From Bacillota bacterium (GTDB taxonomy: Bacteria; Bacillota; Clostridia; Acetivibrionales; JANLFN01): a DNA stretch of 64,000 nucleotides. Shown here piece after piece: positions 61,459 through 64,000 of this stretch. Where the stretch lies: contig JAEWTV010000017.1 in assembly GCA_023397675.1 (NCBI GenBank), forward strand, positions 62,001 through 126,000, given 5' to 3'. The translations under genes were made by a program, and so were the position numbers. How positions within the stretch are numbered: the first letter of the stretch is position 1; each line of letters opens with the position of its first letter. The notes beneath the pieces were generated by a model, which did no database searches, had not been told where the DNA came from, and was given only the letters and a program-made list of their open reading frames with translations.

Positions 61459-62710
61459 ATTTGCCAGGAGGATTGGGCAAACCTTTTTGCCTGTTCAATA
61501 AATCCTCCTTTTCCCCCCTTTCCCTTAGAACACTTATATTACCATTGTATAACATAACTTCTGCCGGCATGGAATGGCTCAAAAACAGTATAGGGCTGTC
61601 TGTTAATCCATATGCGCCAGACTTTTCAACTATAAGAATATCACCAGGAGATGCCTCCGGAAGCATTACTCTTTGTCCAATGACATCTGTTGGTGTACAA
61701 AGAGGTCCAACTACTTCTGTTTCTACCTTTTCAGTGTCCTTTCCAAGTATACGCATAGGAAAATTATTTCTTATATACCTTCCGAGGAAAGCAGAGTTTG
61801 CATGCTGATTGGAGCCACCATCACAGATAATATATCTTTTACCTTTATTCTCTTTGCAATAAATTACCTTTGTAAGGTAAGAACCCGCTTCAGCCAAAAG
61901 ATATCTGCCACTTTCAACAGCTACTCTTGTACCCTGGAGCTTTTCCCTATACTTTTGCCACACTCCGGCAATACCTTTTCTTAAAATATCCATATCCAGA
62001 TGGGTTTCGTTATTAAAGTAAGGAATTCCGAAACCACCACCCAAATCAAGGAATTTCAATTCAAATCCGCCAATGCTGCTCATATTTATAGCAAGCTTTA
62101 TAATTTCCTCCATGTTGGAAACAATATTATCAGCTTTGAGAACCTGTGTACCGGTATATACATGGATACCGATAATATTTACATTAGTCAGGTCTGCTAC
62201 TTTATTAAACATATTTTCGGCATGTTTTTGATCAACCCCGAATTGCGTTGCTACACCGGTCATTTTTATGCTTGCACCTGAAATATCAAAATCCGGATTT
62301 ATTCTGACAGAAATGTCAACTGTCTTTGATTTTGATTTTCCAATATCATTTATCAAAAGGATTTCTTCAAGTGACTCGGCATTTATGCTGTATATACCCG
62401 TCTCAATGGCATAATCAAGTTCTTCAACTGTTTTCCCTGGACTCGTAAAGATTATTTGTTCAGGGTTGAACCCGGCAGTCAAAGCTGTATATAACTCACC
62501 GCCGGATGCTACCTCAATATTGGAACCCAGCTTTTTAAATAACTCGCATATCCCAAGCAATGGGTTGGCTTTCATCGAGAAAAATATCTCAAAATTATCC
62601 GGCAGACTCTTCTTCAATATATTGTAATTATTGCAGATTAAATTGCTGTCATATAAATAAAGCGGTGTACCGAACTGTCTTACGGCATCTATAACCAGAT
62701 TATTGTTCAT
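61442..62710 (-). CDS. type III PLP decarboxylase (DapDC/BtrK-like)
   Basis: A 422-residue enzyme with the alanine-racemase/decarboxylase fold. PLP binds Lys47 in FFSMKANPL; SGGEL near residue 80, HVYTGTQ, and GGGFGIPY complete the barrel. The second domain has the active Cys in GPLCTPTD (about residue 338) and SGAYGLTDSP. Diaminopimelate decarboxylases carry CESGD at that spot; CTPTD is closer to BtrK-like enzymes, which decarboxylate an amino acid while it is bound to a carrier protein. AGGGGGAG lies before the ATG at 62710. It is coupled to the ATP-grasp gene by overlap. Confidence 0.82.
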   Translation of the reverse strand: MNNNLVIDAVRQFGTPLYLYDSNLICNNYNILKKSLPDNFEIFFSMKANPLLGICELFKKLGSNIEVASGGELYTALTAGFNPEQIIFTSPGKTVEELDYAIETGIYSINAESLEEILLINDIGKSKSKTVDISVRINPDFDISGASIKMTGVATQFGVDQKHAENMFNKVADLTNVNIIGIHVYTGTQVLKADNIVSNMEEIIKLAINMSSIGGFELKFLDLGGGFGIPYFNNETHLDMDILRKGIAGVWQKYREKLQGTRVAVESGRYLLAEAGSYLTKVIYCKENKGKRYIICDGGSNQHANSAFLGRYIRNNFPMRILGKDTEKVETEVVGPLCTPTDVIGQRVMLPEASPGDILIVEKSGAYGLTDSPILFLSHSMPAEVMLYNGNISVLRERGEKEDLLNRQKGLPNPPGKYEGTL

Positions 62711-62730
62711 AACATCTCCCCCTATTGTCA

Positions 62731-63912
62731 TTATGACTGGATGGTTCGATGTTGAAATACACCATCTGATTTTACTTTAGCATCCAAGTACCTTGACATT
62801 CCATTCAGCTTATCTTCAGTAATATTTAAAACTCTATTTGTATCAAATAGACGTGTAAAGAAATCAAATTCCCATGTGGAAGGTTCCTTGTTTTCAATTC
62901 CGTATTCATCAAGATAAGACAGGTCCTCAGGTCTTAAGCGAAGCATAACTTCCTGTGGCACTAATTCACCGAACATCATCTCTATATAATGGAAATTATA
63001 ATATACTACCTTTTCAAGGCTATAACCCTTAACTCTTTCCACTAATAGCTTCCAGTCAATATTTGTATAGAACTTTTTAATATACATGAACAAGTCAGCG
63101 AACTTATATATTTTCAGATCACGCAGGTCTGTAATCCACATCATCAGAGTTGCTTCCTTATATAAGTGGCAGCTGAGCTGGATAATGTTATCAATGTAAT
63201 CCAGCATATATCCTTTTGTATTATTAATTTCAACCGGAATAGCTCTTGATATAAGATCTTTAGAGTCTACCTTGTAAGGACAGTTGCCCTTCCAAAGGAT
63301 ATCGTGGTTGACATCTACCTGAACAAGACTCGCGAATCTGTTTTGGCTTAGTTTCTGGAATTCCTGAAGTTCATGAGACACCATTTGCTGGAGCATTTTT
63401 TCTTTTCTTGAAGCCTCAATAATAACTCCTTTTTCTTCATCATAATGCCCCTGAACAAAGCCAATGCTTTCCAATGCCTTAGTTACAGGTACTATATCAT
63501 CCAGTTGCATGATTAAGTCCAGATCATTGAATATTCTTGTCTCTATTGCAGGATAAACTGTACTTGCCAAAAGATTTCCTTTTAGGACAGGAACTACAAC
63601 ATTATTATTTTCGAACTGCTCAAGTATTGCCTTCAATTCCTCCAGATAATAGTTGTTTCTTTCGCTGTATACCTGCCATTGAGAATCAAGAAGCCTTTGG
63701 ATTTCTTTTTCTAGCTTGTCAACCAAATTATATTTTTTTACGTTGTAATAAAAAATATTGAGTGTCCTGTGAGTTATCATCTGAAAAATAACATCAGACC
63801 AATCAAGCTTTTGATTTAGAAGACCCTTTAATTTTTCAGCTTCTGAATCCTCAATTTCTACAGCAGTCATCAAAACAAGCTGTCTTTCTAATGATAATTC
63901 TTCTTTTTTCAT
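62731..63912 (-). CDS. nucleotidyltransferase-like protein (NTP_transf_5 type)
   Basis: A 393-residue protein. The segment VPVLKGNLLASTVYPAIETR with the acidic NDLDLIM (about residues 128-134) is the metal-binding core of the PF14907 uncharacterised nucleotidyltransferases; the rest is helical. Such proteins occur next to natural-product and capsule genes, and their substrates are not known. AGGGGG precedes the ATG, and the decarboxylase follows after 20 bases. It is the first gene of the cassette in view; 88 bases of AT-rich sequence separate it from the window edge. Confidence 0.75.
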   Translation of the reverse strand: MKKEELSLERQLVLMTAVEIEDSEAEKLKGLLNQKLDWSDVIFQMITHRTLNIFYYNVKKYNLVDKLEKEIQRLLDSQWQVYSERNNYYLEELKAILEQFENNNVVVPVLKGNLLASTVYPAIETRIFNDLDLIMQLDDIVPVTKALESIGFVQGHYDEEKGVIIEASRKEKMLQQMVSHELQEFQKLSQNRFASLVQVDVNHDILWKGNCPYKVDSKDLISRAIPVEINNTKGYMLDYIDNIIQLSCHLYKEATLMMWITDLRDLKIYKFADLFMYIKKFYTNIDWKLLVERVKGYSLEKVVYYNFHYIEMMFGELVPQEVMLRLRPEDLSYLDEYGIENKEPSTWEFDFFTRLFDTNRVLNITEDKLNGMSRYLDAKVKSDGVFQHRTIQS

Positions 63913-64000
63913 TATGTATTCCCCCTGTTTTCCAAATAATTATTTTTTTGATAATACAAAGTTTTATATAAGGTATTTAACGTGTGTTTATTGATTTTCC

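Overview
The window is low-GC Firmicutes chromosome, most like an anaerobic, spore-forming, plant-fibre-degrading Clostridium of the Ruminiclostridium type. The signs are an alpha/beta small acid-soluble spore protein, the SCIFF peptide with its radical SAM maturase, a B12-dependent (class II) ribonucleotide reductase, a GH10 xylanase lipoprotein with two CBM9-like modules, strong AGGAGG-type ribosome sites and many T-tailed hairpin terminators. No insertion sequence, phage gene or CRISPR array was seen. The species is not determined.

Layout. 1-5,900 (mostly + strand): end of a cupin-type regulator, an acyl-CoA synthetase, a six-TM chemoreceptor, an EamA exporter, a small open remnant of htpG and a lipoprotein. 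5,982-19,019 (- strand): htpG under a CIRCE operator, a BcrA-type ABC exporter, a Fur-type regulator paired with a metal permease behind two palindromes, an AI-2E family protein, psd, three tiny membrane proteins, and a sulfur block (four-domain CoA-disulfide-reductase fusion, ArsR regulator, O-acetylhomoserine sulfhydrylase). 19,234-23,897 (+): xylanase, metallophosphoesterase, and an M14 peptidoglycan peptidase with PG-binding and LysM modules. 23,955-36,327 (-): a second trans-sulfuration enzyme, an Uup/YfmR-type ABC-F protein, and a probable copper module (HMA-TauE/SafE-cupredoxin fusion, CopA, two-component system, small membrane protein, chemoreceptor, SHOCT protein). 36,547-48,160: SASP, Mrp, NrdJ under an NrdR-type box, a sugar-hydrolase-like protein, tRNA-Asn, RpoD, DnaG, an HD-GYP phosphodiesterase and a small membrane protein with a long leader. 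48,199-58,297 (-): panBCD with an attenuator-like leader, SecDF, an HD protein, gamma carbonic anhydrase, SCIFF maturase and SCIFF peptide, a membrane protein, YajC and Tgt.

The most unusual part is the right end (58,812-63,912, - strand): a compact five-gene cassette of nucleotidyltransferase-like protein, type III PLP decarboxylase, ATP-grasp ligase, acyl carrier protein and a BtrH-like protein. The last four correspond to the butirosin side-chain logic (BtrK, BtrJ, BtrI, BtrH), in which an amino acid is loaded on a carrier protein, decarboxylated there and passed to an amine. No aminoglycoside genes are in view, so the product is unknown and the cluster probably continues past the window edge.

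Regulation visible in the DNA includes CIRCE, an NrdR box over the nrdJ -10, palindromes ahead of the metal permease, similar promoter motifs at the ArsR and CoA-disulfide-reductase genes, a terminator inside the panB leader, and terminators between SCIFF and its maturase. Two intergenic spacers (34,365-34,614 and 58,320-58,570) share one degenerate repeat family.
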